A stretch of DNA of 64,000 nt from Ziziphus jujuba. Lineage: Eukaryota > Streptophyta > Magnoliopsida > Rosales > Rhamnaceae. The translations under genes were made by a program, and so were the position numbers. Below are positions 24,130 through 36,532 of the stretch, in pieces; positions within the stretch are counted from its first letter, which is position 1, and each line of letters starts with the position of its first letter. The stretch spans positions 13,811,501 to 13,875,500 of the forward strand of contig NC_083379.1 in NCBI RefSeq assembly GCF_031755915.1. Direction: 5' to 3'. A model generated the notes under the pieces. It did no database searches. It saw nothing but the letters and a program-made list of their open reading frames with translations, and was not told the DNA's origin.

Positions 24130-27100
24130 ATGCACAACCCTAGAGGGAGATATCCTCCCGGGATTGGTGCTGGGAGAGGCGGGGGCATGAATGCGAACCC
24201 TGCATTTCAGTCAAGGGCCCCTCTGCAGCAGTATGTACAGAGGAGTGTGGTTCAGAACCAGCACTATCTTCCCCAGCAGCAACACCAGCAATACCAGCAA
24301 CAGCAGCAGTGGCTGAGGAGAGGTCAGTTGGGCAGTGCAGCTGATTCAAATGTAGACGAAGTTGAGAAGACAGTACAGTTTGAAGCTGCAGACTCAAGGT
24401 ATTTCTGTTTTCATGGATGTATTGTTATGCATCAATTTTTTTTTTTAAATTTTGTTTTTTATTATTTTATGTATCTTTGTTTCCAATAAAGGCAAGAATT
24501 CTTTTTTGTACCCCCCGCCCCCCCCCCCCCCCCCAATTTTTTATAATTTTTTCAATAGTGGTAAGATAGGTTCTCTAGGAGATTGGGTTGAATTGTTGTG
24601 AAATTTGGTGAAATGAATGAACTTTTAGGTGTGGGATCATGATGGAACTTGAGAAGATTGAATGGACTGTGAAGAATATTGGAATTATATGTCGATGGTT
24701 TGGGAACAATTATATGTAAATTGATCAATTATGTGTAACTGTTATTATTCTTATTTGCAAAACATCTGAGTGTGGTTATTGTGATTTACAATTCAAAAAA
24801 CAAAAAAAAAATCAGTTTAATAAATTATATAATATACTATATCAGTTTCATGGTGTTTTGAACTGTACAATGAAGTAACACATGTTAATTTTTAGAGGAG
24901 AAATTTAGCAGTAAATAGAAGGGGTATGTTCTTGTTGATTTGTGTTGTGTTTATGCTTGAGGAAGTTCTTAGTGTGTTCATAAAAAATTGTGGGTAGGTT
25001 GTTGTTGTGGCTTGATGGATAAAACTAGAGGAGACTTGAAGTGATCAGCAGTCTGATATAGATTTGGTTGGGTTTGAATTAATTATTCCCTTGCGATGAT
25101 GTTAACATTGTCAAGATGGTTTTTGGTACCTACATTTTCTGCTTTTTTTATTGTTTATTATTTTTTAAATTAAATTAATTTGTTGTTGTTGTTGCTGTTA
25201 TTATTATTATTATTTAATTTTATGGAAGTAGTTTCCTCATTGTTCTTAATTTTGGAAATGTAATTTGGTAAACATTGAGAGTTTTCCTGCTTTGACCAGC
25301 TTATCACTAATGTTTTTGATGTCATATTATTGTTTCTTTTCTTGCTTAATTTTGCCATAAATATCTTAGTTATGATGCTTAATTTTCATGCAATTTGATA
25401 GTTTCTTCCCCTTTTCTTTTGCTCCTTAGTTCTCAAGATTGGAAAGCAAGGTTAAATATACCCGCTCCTGATACCCGCTTTAGAACAGAGGTATGTTTTC
25501 TATGCATTGGTTATATGGTCCACATTCTCCATGCTTCTTCAGAGCTTTATCAAGGGAAGCTAATTTCAAGTTTTATGTCTTTAATTTGTACACTTGAGTT
25601 GATTCTATCATATCATTTAGTATCATTCACCTGTATGGTTAAAGCATGCTTTATTTGTTTTCCCTTTGTCACAACTTCTGCCCCCCTTTTCCTCTTTTGG
25701 GTTGTAGTGCAGCATTATTTGTTCTGTGGATAATTATGGTTGAATTAAGTTCTTTTCAGGAGGTTGTAACATGCTGTATGGCATGGTGCAATCAAGACTT
25801 CTTTTATATTGCCACTGGTTATACCACATGTTCTCATTGATGAATTAGATGGATAGTGTTCCATTAAGACTAAGAGCAAACTATTATTGGTAACATATCA
25901 GGCAAAAAGCTGAATTCAATATCATAGTATCATGTCTGAAAGGATTTCATAGTTGTCTTCATTTTTGTGATTTTTGTTTTTAAAGCATGACCTTGGACTT
26001 TTAAGATGAATAAGATGGATAGTGTTCCATTTAAGACTAAGAGCAAACTACTATAGGTAACATATCAGGCAAAAAGCTGAATTCCATATGAAAGTATCAT
26101 GTCTGAAAGGATTGCTTAGGTGTTTTTATTTTTGTGATTTTTGTTGTTACTGCATGACGTTGGATTTTTTCCATGAAGTATCAGTCTCATCATATACAAG
26201 GACCACTGGTTGTTTGTACTGGGGCAAAATAAGGATGTGCTAGCTTATGGTTCTTCATGAATCTGGAAAACCATTGATAGAATTAAATATTTTTTTCTGG
26301 GAGAAGCTGCCTGAATCAAGCATCAAACTATTTCTGTATGATTAACATGTTAATTCCTTTGCATGACGTCATTTGTTGTCTATATTTTGTTAAATGAGCC
26401 CAAACGTGTCTTTGATAATATTGATAATTTTATATAATTGCTTTTCTCCTTTGGATATGTCACCAAACAGAGAACTGAGTTGACTTATAATGTATTTTGA
26501 TATTTGTACGATAATTCTACTGATCATTCTAAAGTTAAAATAACTTGCAATTTTGGTTCTATGCCATATATAATTAATAACAGTCTTACTTTTCTGTTCA
26601 TAGAGTTCTTTAGCATGGAAAATTTTAAATGATGCACCAAGATGACTTATTTTCTGATTACAATAATTTTTCTGGGATCTATTTGCTTTTCGAAATTGAA
26701 GATGCTTTTTGGATATATTTTTATGTTAACTCCTATTATTTGTAGATGTAACTCCTCTTTCTTTTAATGTTTGGTAATGCTTATGCTAGCGTGGGTCTTC
26801 TCATTAATGTTCTTCCCAGGATGTGACAGCAACAAAAGGAAATGAGTTTGAGGACTACTTTCTGAAACGTGAACTGCTTATGGGAATATATGAGAAGGGA
26901 TTTGAAAGACCATCTCCTATTCAGGAGGAAAGTATTCCTATTGCTCTAACTGGTAGTGATATTCTTGCAAGAGCTAAAAATGGAACTGGAAAAACAGCTG
27001 CATTTTGCATTCCTGCCTTGGAAAAAATTGATCAAGATAACAACGTCATACAAGGTGTGATTTATTTCTTGTTGTCTGCTTCAATAGCAACTAGTCTCAA

Positions 27101-29497
27101 GCAAAAGATAACAGTCATTGTAATGCTTAGTTCTGTAAAGCTACTTTTTTCATTATTATGATTGTTTTATTGTGAGAGTAGTTATGGTTAATAAGTCTGC
27201 AAGTTATCCTTGGGTACACTTTCGATGTAAGAAATGTGTGGATATATTATTTTGGTTTTTAATAATTAATTCCTTGGTATTCCATGCTTTTCTCATGTTT
27301 TCATTTCATATTCTTGCTTGACAATAAACATTTTGATGCAGTTATTATACTCGTTCCAACACGTGAGTTGGCTCTTCAAACATCACAAGTTTGTAAGGAG
27401 CTTGGAAAGCATTTGAATATTCAAGTTATGGTTACGACTGGAGGTACCAGTTTGAAGGATGATATAATGCGTTTATATCAGCCTGTTCATCTACTTGTTG
27501 GAACTCCTGGAAGAATTTTAGATCTTGCAAAAAAGGGTGTTTGCGTCTTAAAAGACTGCTCAATGCTTGTTATGGATGAGGTAGATACTTGATTATTCAA
27601 TCTGTGAAAAAATATTTGGCAACAACTGTTAGTGCTAGTTTGGTCTCATCTGTCATCAAATATTTTCTATTGTCTTTTAAGCTATGCTTCTATTATGAAT
27701 AATGTTGCTATGTTTGAAAGAATACTGAAATTATTGGTTTTTGACATCATTAAATCCAAAAAACTGATTGTTAGTTTGTTATTCTTTTCGTTTCTGTTAT
27801 TTTATTCTAATTTCAGGCTGATAAGCTTCTGTCCCCAGAGTTTCAACCATCAATTGAGCAATTGATTCAGTTTTTGCCTGCAAATCGACAAATTTTGATG
27901 TTTTCTGCTACATTTCCTGTTACAGTAAAGGATTTTAAAGATAGATATCTTCACAGGCCTTACATTATTAACCTTATGGATGAGCTTACTCTAAAGGGTA
28001 TTACACAGTTCTATGCTTTTGTTGAAGAAAGACAGAAAGTTCATTGCCTGAACACTCTGTTCTCTAAGGTTTGGTTTCAACTGAATTACTGATTCCTGGG
28101 GTTATGCCTGTCTGTGGATATGATATTAAACTTTTTCTCCTTTCCAGCTTCAAATAAATCAATCAATTATCTTCTGCAATTCTGTGAACCGGGTAGAGTT
28201 ACTGGCCAAGAAAATTACAGAACTTGGCTATTCATGTTTTTACATTCATGCAAAGATGCTTCAAGACCATCGTAACAGAGTATTTCATGACTTCCGCAAT
28301 GGTGCTTGCCGGAATCTTGTATGTACTGGTATGTAGGTGCTTTTGCTTTTTTATTCAAAATTCTTAATTGAATGATTAAGTTTGCGGTTTAAAATGTCGT
28401 CTTTTTCTTGTTCAAGGTATTGGAATAAGTATGATTTTGAAGTTTTAAAATATTTCAGGTCTAACACTCGACTGTTTATTTTGTTTCTTCTTCTTCTTCT
28501 TCTTTTTATATATATATTTTTATGTAAAGCATATTTACTTATTTGGGAGTTTATTTCCCACTGGGAGTCTTTTGTTCAATCTGTATCATCTAGCAGATGG
28601 TACAGTATTTTTTGTCACATCCTGGATCATGGTCTAATACTGTGCTTTAAAATCATCATTGCAATGATTTCTTTTGTTGGATGAAAAATGAAGCTGGTAT
28701 TTTATAGTGTTTTTTACACTTATCGCAATGATAGACTCATGCAAATCTCAAATTCCAGTTGTCGAGGTAAGTAGTAACGCATTAAGATGTCTTTTTGAAA
28801 ATCAAAATGCATGTGGTTTGGTGTCATCTTAAGCAATTCTATTCTTCTGATCCGTTATATTCAGTTTATTTTAACTTTTGTTGTATGCGCATTGTTTATA
28901 TTCATGCCACTTGTATATCCTAGTTTTTGTTTCGAGTAAAGAAAGATATATTTGTCTTGAAAATATTGCATAATAGTTATTAGTTCCTATTCTGAATTTT
29001 TCATCATGGTGTAAGTGCTAACTACTTAAGTTTGCTTATTTAATGTTTTTATGTTTCATATTTTTGTGTGATTGAATTTTGCAGATTTGTTTACAAGGGG
29101 AATAGATATTCAAGCGGTCAATGTTGTTATTAACTTTGATTTCCCAAAGAATTCTGAAACATATCTTCATAGGGTGCGTAAGACATTTTTTACATTCAAA
29201 TTTTCTCTCAGTTTATTCTGTTACATTCTTATGAATTATGTTTTGCTTGCAGGTTGGTCGATCTGGACGGTTTGGACACCTAGGTTTAGCTGTGAATTTG
29301 ATCACCTATGAGGATCGTTTTAACTTGTATGTATTCTCCTGTTTAGATCTATATTCAAATCAATGTTCCCTGGTTTATCTTTTATATCTGATATTACTTT
29401 TATGTAATTTGTCAACAGGTATAGGATTGAGCAGGAACTTGGCACCGAGATAAAGCAAATTCCCCCCCATATTGATCAGGCAATTTATTGCCGGTGA
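24130..29497 (+). CDS. RH8: DEAD-box ATP-dependent RNA helicase, DHH1/DDX6 type, copy B (9 coding exons, 492 aa)
   Basis: Second, also intact copy of the tandem pair; same role in mRNA decapping and translational repression. Exons: 24130-24398, 25430-25490, 26820-27054, 27342-27580, 27817-28068, 28148-28328, 29085-29173, 29253-29326, 29419-29497. Exons 2-9 have exactly the lengths of copy A; exon 1 is one codon shorter in the Gln-rich stretch. All helicase motifs are present ([32 protein letters not shown]). Differences from copy A are few and mostly conservative: CIPALEK for CVPALEK, QDNN for [12 protein letters not shown] for [17 protein letters not shown] for [16 protein letters not shown] for IPPQIDQ; the N-terminal and Gln-rich region and the linker at exon 2 ([13 protein letters not shown] for LKMPPPDTRYKTE) differ more. 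Both copies end IYCR. Copy B keeps what I recall as the family-typical residue at most of these sites. Confidence 0.95.
24511..24534 (+). repeat. Poly(C) tract in intron 1 of helicase copy B
   Basis: Twenty-four bases, all C except one G at 24517, in the first coding intron. The minus strand is a G-run able to form a quadruplex. Copy A has a poly(T) run at the equivalent place (16578-16599). Confidence 0.9.
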
Positions 29498-30450
29498 CTG
29501 GTGGTGGAAAACTTGCTTCATGGACAACATGGTGAGTAATATTCTATGCTGTAACAGTGAAAACTTATTTTGTACCGAGCATTTAACCTTTTTATCTGTA
29601 TGGTATAATATGGTCATGCTGGCCTTGAATGTATTAGTTTACTACCATTTCTACTGTCTATTGCAACATATTAGTTCTTTATGCTGTGTGAGAAAAAATT
29701 GGTATTCATTATATGTGCAAATGATAATATGGTTTTTATTTTGCTGTGGTTAATGAAGCTGCTAATTGGAGAAGGTATCTACTGCTGTATCAGAGGAGGC
29801 AATCTAAGAATTCGGTATTGTGAATGGGAAAGTCCGTCTTTGATGCAGGTGGTGTCTTTCCTCGAAATGCTTTCATTTGTTTCTGAATCTATAGCCCTAA
29901 ATGATTAACGGTCGTTAATGGAATTCAAGCTGGGTTCATTTGGAAGTCTCCTTTGACTAACTTGCTGGTTTGGTATAATTTGCTCTTTTGCTAGTCTGTT
30001 CATACGGGCAGTTAACTATTGGAAGATGTATTTTATTCAGCCAAGCCTTTTATTTTCATAGACTTAAAAAAAAAAAAAAAAAAAGAGTTTTCTTTTTTGT
30101 TTTTTTAAGTGGTTTGTTTCTTTTTTATAATTTTCAGCATTTTACTCATTTTCCAGTAGTTGGTTAGTTTTTATCTCCTTGTCCAGTGTTTTGACTGCTT
30201 AACAAGAATAGAATTGAGTCAGCATAGTATGTTTTGGGTGGTGACCATGTAAAAGTCTCTTCATTAAGTGATTCATTAGGCCAGAGTTGTGTTCCTTGGA
30301 GAATTCCGGCTTCAAATTGCAATGGAAGCCGAGCCAACGATTCTTCATGTATTTTGTTTCTCAGAAAAATGGGGCCTCTGCTTGAGCTAGATCTCCTTAG
30401 ATTCAAATGACATTCATACTATTTATGGAAATCGGAGTATGCTAATTTTT
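29498..30450 (+). other. 3' UTR region with possible intron, helicase copy B
   Basis: GACAACATG|GTGAGTAAT (about 29522-29540) and the later kept block ATCTACTGCTGTATCAGAGG (29778-29797) match copy A, supporting a spliced 3' UTR in both genes. Confidence 0.45.
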
Positions 30451-30791
30451 ATCGCTTGGTTTTTTTCTCTACTTATTTTTGTCAATGATAAAATTGAACT
30501 TATTTAAACGCGTTTTCTTTGGCTGTTTTTTGAAAGTGTAGAAAAAGATTATGATCCGTTTCGTATTTGCTTTGCCTGCTTTTTGAGTCACAGTAGCTTT
30601 GCCTACATGTGAATAGAATGAACGTAAGAGGAACAGGAATAGGTTGAATTATGAGTAATGGAGGTGGTTGAAGTGTTTCTGAGTCTCGGAAAATTTTTAT
30701 TTTGAATTTGAACGTACTGATTCAGTTTCTTTCTAATTTCAATCTCCTTTTAGATTTTTTGTTTGCTCATAATCTAATCCAATTGCAAACG

Positions 30792-30822
<31 letters not shown>

Positions 30823-31806
30823 GTATATGTATTTTTTTTTTTTAACCGAGATTTGATTTATTTTATTGCTTATTCTGTCCATAGTTAGATATCGTATTTC
30901 AACCAAGTTGATTGCGTAAACTAGACCATATTATTGTATACCCGCTAACGCTAGAGCCATAAAAAAATGTACGAGGACCTTCTATTTGCACGACCAAAAT
31001 CATTTTTCATACAACCAGTTTTTTCGTTCAAGAATGTTATTGCAAATTTCTTCAGAAAAGGAGAAAGTTATTGTAATATATATATATATATACGTATAAA
31101 TAAATAATTGGAATTATGCTTGTTATTCTGCAGCCAATCAAAAACTTCTTGAGAGTGTAATTTTTAAATAATTATGCATGGTACATTTATTTTCTTAATT
31201 CTCAAAAAAAAAAATTACATGAGGATCTATTTCTTTAATGATTATGAAAATTAGTAATGCTGTTAGAGATTATTATTTAGCAAAATGAAATGCCCCCCTA
31301 AAAATTAAATATTAAAAATAGAAGTAGAATCAACCTTGAAAAGTAAACTGGTAACAAATAAAAATGTAAAACAATCAAAACGGATGAAACTACAAAATTT
31401 TTTAATAAATATTAACTAAGATAATTATTAAAGCACTTCTTGTGATGAATACTCATTCATTTTATAATAAGCACTATTTGTTTTTATTTTTTTTTAGCAC
31501 ATTTTATTTGTAATTGGTGTTTGAGGAACTATGTGTCTGGAGTTCTTGATTTAAATTCCCTTCCCTCTTCTTTTGACCAGCTTATTGCAGGAGAGTGGCT
31601 TTAAGCCACAATGCTTTCTGGAAGGTTGGTTTTTATTTTTATTTTTATTTTTATTTTTTGGGGGTTTATAAATGATACTTAGAAAGGTTAAAATTTACAA
31701 TTTTTCCCCCTTGGTAAAAAGGAAACGTACTTTAGATTAAGAGGTAAGAGGGTTGGATATGTTTCCATAGTTTATAGATATTTTTGTTTTGTTTTTGGTA
31801 AATATA
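30451..31806. other. Intergenic DNA between the helicase pair and the first hAT element
   Basis: It includes the end of the duplicated unit (to about 30850) with a (TA)n run (30795-30826), a second (TA)n at 31076-31091, and AT-rich DNA. No gene is supported. Confidence 0.6.
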
Positions 31807-32448
31807 TAGGCCTAGTAACGTGTTATGTTGAACCGTATTCGTGTCATGTTGTATTGTATTCGTGTTAAATTATTTGGACACGAACACGACTTATTAAATT
31901 TTCGTGTTGAGATATATAAACCCTAACCTATTTATTAAATTTTCGTATAACCTGTCATCCAATCCGTTCATCCGTTAAGCATAAATATCAAATTTTGATT
32001 AGATAATAATAAAATCTTAGTTTGTCATCTTGAATCAATTATTTTTTCAGATCTTTGAACTTTCAAGTTCCAATGATGTTAAAATAGCTTTCGATGAATC
32101 TTGTTGAGTTCTTTAATTATGAAATTGAGAATGAGAGAATGGGAACGTATTCACTGTTGAATCTAAACTACGAATAAGATAAAGTCTATCTCAAAGATTA
32201 AGGCTAAAGAGGCAACAAACATTTTATTATCTTAGTTTTAAGGATAATATTATTATGCCATATAAAATTACGAAAATATTCCATATAAATGGGTTCCAAC
32301 GGATTTTAGCTATTAATACTCATTTTCTGAATGTGTTTTATTGGGTGATACTAATACGGATCCAATCTAATATCACAAATTCAAACCCGCAAATTATGGT
32401 ATGGATTTATGTCGTGTTAATGAATCATATGACATTTTGCCAGATCTA
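31807..32448. mobile_element. Non-autonomous hAT element 1 (642 bp)
   Basis: Left end TAGGCCTAGTAACGTG and right end (reverse complement) TAGATCTGGCAAAATG form imperfect TIRs. Flanks give an 8-bp target duplication with one mismatch: TAAATATA (31799-31806) and TAAATACA (32449-32456). The interior has GTGTCATGTTG, CACGAACACGAC and other CACGA/TCGTG words shared with the element at 48993. No transposase is encoded. Confidence 0.75.
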
Positions 32449-32632
32449 TAAATACAGATTACGTATCATCCTAGTTGATTTTTTTTTTTTTTTTTGGTGG
32501 GTGAATCATCCTAGCTGGTTGGATTTATTACTTTCATTTACTAATTATTATTATTATTATCGTCATCATCATTATAATCAGATTAGAGAACACTAAATTG
32601 AATTAAACAAATTAAATAAATCTTATCTCTAG

Positions 32633-32651
32633 TCACGTGCAAGGCACGTGA
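32633..32651. promoter_or_regulatory. Palindromic double G-box upstream of SDH7
   Basis: TCACGTGCAAGGCACGTGA is a perfect inverted repeat of 8 bp around a 3-bp spacer, holding two CACGTG cores, about 120 bp upstream of the SDH7 start codon. An (AG)n run (32675-32698) lies between it and the gene. G-boxes bind bZIP and bHLH dimers; paired cores suggest cooperative binding. Confidence 0.6.
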
Positions 32652-32769
32652 TCAAACTGGTTGTGGCAAAAAGAGTTGAGAGAGAGAGAGAGAGAGACTC
32701 TAATGACCCATTTGCCATTTGGAACTTCACTTTGGTCTGTGGTTGCTGGGTTTTGCTGATTCACCAAAC

Positions 32770-35546
32770 ATGGCCTTCTTCATGAACAACACCACCATCG
32801 GTTCCCGCTTGCGCTCTCACCTGCAGGTTCTCTCTTTCTCTCTCTTGCTTTTGTTCGTTTTCTTGCTCAGTCGCTCGCTCTCTCGCTCGCTCTAACTCTT
32901 TCCCATCAAAAAGCAGACACAAAACGATGCGTCTTACCTATCGGGTCGCCAATTCCACACCGAACTAGGGCCTCGCGAGAAAGCTGTGAGTTTCCTTTTT
33001 CTTTATCATAAATTTCTTGTTTTGTTTGATTCGTAGCTGGGTTTCGGAATTACACCTTTAAAGTTGATGATTTTACAACCCCCTTTTTTTTTTTTTTTTA
33101 ACCATTTGAGATTTCGATGTCAAAATCTGGGGTTTTTGCTTTTTAGCAATGTGAATATTTGGATTTGATGGATTTTTAAGGAGACCCAATAAAGCAAACA
33201 GCTCAGGGTTTTCAGTTTGTTTTTGGATTATTGCGAGTTGAGTACAAGGTTATATAGTAGGGCTTCTTGAGCTCATTTCATTATAATTAGTAGGAAATCA
33301 TTACATCCAAGTAATGATATACAAGGCCAGGATTTAATATGCACCTCTGATAATCTATTGTAGAACCCAACACTGAAATATTAGTAACCCATTAAACTTT
33401 TGGTTTTTATCTCATATGCATGTTTTTGAAGAAACTTTTTAGATTTAAAATTCTAAATATGCTTCTAATGGGTTGCATTTCATTTATGATTTATATCCAT
33501 GGTGTTATTGTGTGCTGTCTTTTAGTTAGTTTTATGTTGTTTTGTGCTAAGTTGGATGCCAAATGCAGCTCTTGGCAGATGACCCGATTCTAAATCGTTA
33601 CAAATCACATAACAAGAGTGTGCGGCTGGTCAAAAGACTTGGAGATGTCCTCACCATAGTTGTAGTTGCTGGTACGTTGGTATTCTAGCCTTTTGGTATA
33701 ATATGCTTGCTTTGTGAGAATTAGAGTAGGACGGTAGTAATTCCCTGCCCCCCCCTTTTTGGGGCAAAATTTGTTTATTAAACTCCTTTAAGATGCTGGA
33801 GCTTTTGAATGAACTTGTACATGCAAAGATAATGTTGTCTTGATATTGGGGATGTTGTAGACATGAGGTCTGAGATGAAATTTAAACATTAGTAACCAAA
33901 AAAAAAAAAAAAAAAAAAAAAACTGTTCCATTTGAATGGTGATGTAGATATTGTTTCAAAGACTTACCATTATTAAGTGCCAAAAACTGATGACCAACTT
34001 GGGTCCACAGTCCACACGGTCGAGAACAACTAAAGACTTGGATTTGCTATAAGTTTAGCATTTTGGCAACCTTGAGAAAGGTACCAAATAAAGAATGCTA
34101 GCAATGTAGAATAAAATGGTTTTACTGGCAAAATATTGGCAGTAGATTGCATTAATGAAGGTTTTTGAAATGGAAAATGACCCTATAAAAGAAATTTGAA
34201 TTTACCAATTCAGGACTATCCAAAGCAAAAACACTCATATGATATTCTTCAGAATTTGGAATAACATTATTATTGCAAGATGATAAAAATTAAACCACTG
34301 TGAAGGTGTGCAACAAGAATAAAATTTAGACATAAGGTAGGATTGTAAGATTATGGATACATTGAATTCAATCCCATTCTTACCTGATGCTTAAGACTTG
34401 TAAGATGGCTCTGCCAACCTGAAGGTTTAAAGACCCCACCTACCACAACCCAAGCTTAACTTGGGTGGATGGTTAACATTATTTGATCGATGATCAAATT
34501 AGACTGAGTTGGATGGTCTTTGATTGTTTTTCTATCCTATTCTATTTGTGATTTAAATGATTTTTCATCTTTTTGAGTTGAATGATTGTTGGACTACCTC
34601 TTCACTGAAAAAACTACGTTTTTGCTCCCAGTAGCTAGTTTAAAGCATTAGTTGATGCTCCCAATATGCATGCTTATTGATCAATCAGTTTGCCTTTCTG
34701 GAGCCTTAGCTTGGATTGATGCTTAATATTGCTGTCCAAGCTTGCAATTACATACCCTAACATTCCGTGTTTTATGTAACATTGTTCTATTATTAATTGT
34801 CAACTTTTTGGCTTAGTTAACATAATTTAATTTCTTGCAAGATGAGTGACCTGTAGTTGGAGAGGTGGTATTAAGCAATTTAGACTAAATAAATAATGCA
34901 TTAGTTCTTTCAGCTGATGTAATTTTTACATATCCTTGGAAGAAAAAAGAACTATCAAGGTTATAAGATGTTCCCATCAAGGAAAAAAAAAAATATATAT
35001 ATATATATATATATTGTACGTATTTTATGGGTGACTTAAAAAATTTCTTGTCCAGTTGTTTGTAAGGATGTATTTGCATTTAGGTCTCTGCTTGGCCTAT
35101 TGTGGCTGCGGACTCTATTAACATAGCTAGTTCCAAGAATATTTTACAAATCAGCATGGTTCTTCTGAACCAACTGTTAAAAGAAATGCCTTGAATCCTA
35201 TATTATCCTCTCCTGAGAGAACAGGTTCATGAGGACAAATTAACTAGTTAATAGTAGCATTCTTCTGATGAATTCATGCTAAATACTCATTACATTGCAT
35301 TGCAGAGTTATCTTTCATTGGTAATTTGACTGCAATAAATAATCATTTGGTTGAAGTAGGCATCATTGTCTTTTTGATAATTATAGCATAGCATCGTGCA
35401 CGCTTCACAAACTTTAAATTTGATAACCACAACGAGTAAGTCCTTTTTTCCACAACACTCATGCTTTTATTGTGTTAATTTCAGGCTGTTGCTACGAAAT
35501 ATATGTCAGAGCAGTAATGCGAGAAGAAGCTCGGAAACAAGGCTAA
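32770..35546 (+). CDS. SDH7: Succinate dehydrogenase subunit 7, mitochondrial (4 exons, 96 aa)
   Basis: Small plant-specific subunit of respiratory complex II in the mitochondrial inner membrane. Exons: 32770-32826, 32917-32985, 33569-33671, 35485-35546; phases are consistent. The N-terminus ([19 protein letters not shown]) is a Ser/Arg-rich, acid-free stretch as expected of a mitochondrial presequence; the block GREKALLADDP-like ([20 protein letters not shown]) is followed by one membrane segment around [16 protein letters not shown], and the chain ends MREEARKQG. Overall it matches Arabidopsis SDH7A/B as I remember them (about 93-96 aa). The start is supported by the presequence. A palindromic double G-box lies upstream. 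Confidence 0.9.
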
Positions 35547-35854
35547 GGCTGCAGATCTCTGTAGATTTATTTCTCTGGCAATTCAGAAAGTTGTTTGTGT
35601 TAAATAAGCAGAAATATCTTCTTCTGACATGCTGTGAACTTATGTTTTTCTTTCCTCTTGAGCCTTCATTTCTTAATAAGGTCTGTTTTATTTTATACAT
35701 TAAAATTATGTCAATCAATGCAATGGAAATTTGTTTAGGCCTGGAAATGAAGAATAGATCTTATCAAAACTTTCTTCTTGTTCACGTGGTGAGTAATACG
35801 AGATGTTCACCGTTTGAAAGAGTGAAATTGTTAATTGGGTGGTCTATATATATG

Positions 35855-35887
<33 letters not shown>

Positions 35888-36486
35888 TCCACTTACCATG
35901 GACTAAAGTAGATTTTTGATTAGTGTGATTTAAATTTTCAAGGCTGGTGGCCTTTTGTTTTAGACTTGGAGAGAGTGCAAAAATGGATCGTCTACTTAAA
36001 CTTTCAAGTAAATAAATGCATATGCTTAATAGATTTAGATTTAAGAATCAAAGAAAATAAAACTCAAGTTTAGTTTCTCTTTGAATAATAGATTTAATGT
36101 TTACCTATTCTATTTAGACGTCACATAAAAAAACAAATGAACAAACAAAAAATACCCTAGTTTGGTTCTCTTTGACTATTCTTGCAAGGGCAGAGAGAGT
36201 TCCAACATTCAAGAAAGCAAAATAATTCCAGTTTAGTTTGACTGATTGTATTAATTTCTATATTAATGTACAAATTAATATAAACCTACGTGTGTGTGTG
36301 TGTGTGTGTGTGTGTATTTATTATGTGAACTGGGCGAGACAAATGGGTACCTCGTCACACAAATAGGTAGTCCCTCACAATACAAAATAGGTAGTCTCTC
36401 ACACTCACTTTCCATAAATTCCTCAATATATCAAATTTGTATAAGTGGATATTATATTATAACAACACAATCATGTTCTTAGCGGA

Positions 36487-36532
<46 letters not shown>

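Noticed and set aside
31500..31620. Possible second SINE (GTGTTTGAGGAACTATGTG, GATTTAAATTCCC)
   Set aside because: The B-box is too degenerate and no target duplication or tail was found.
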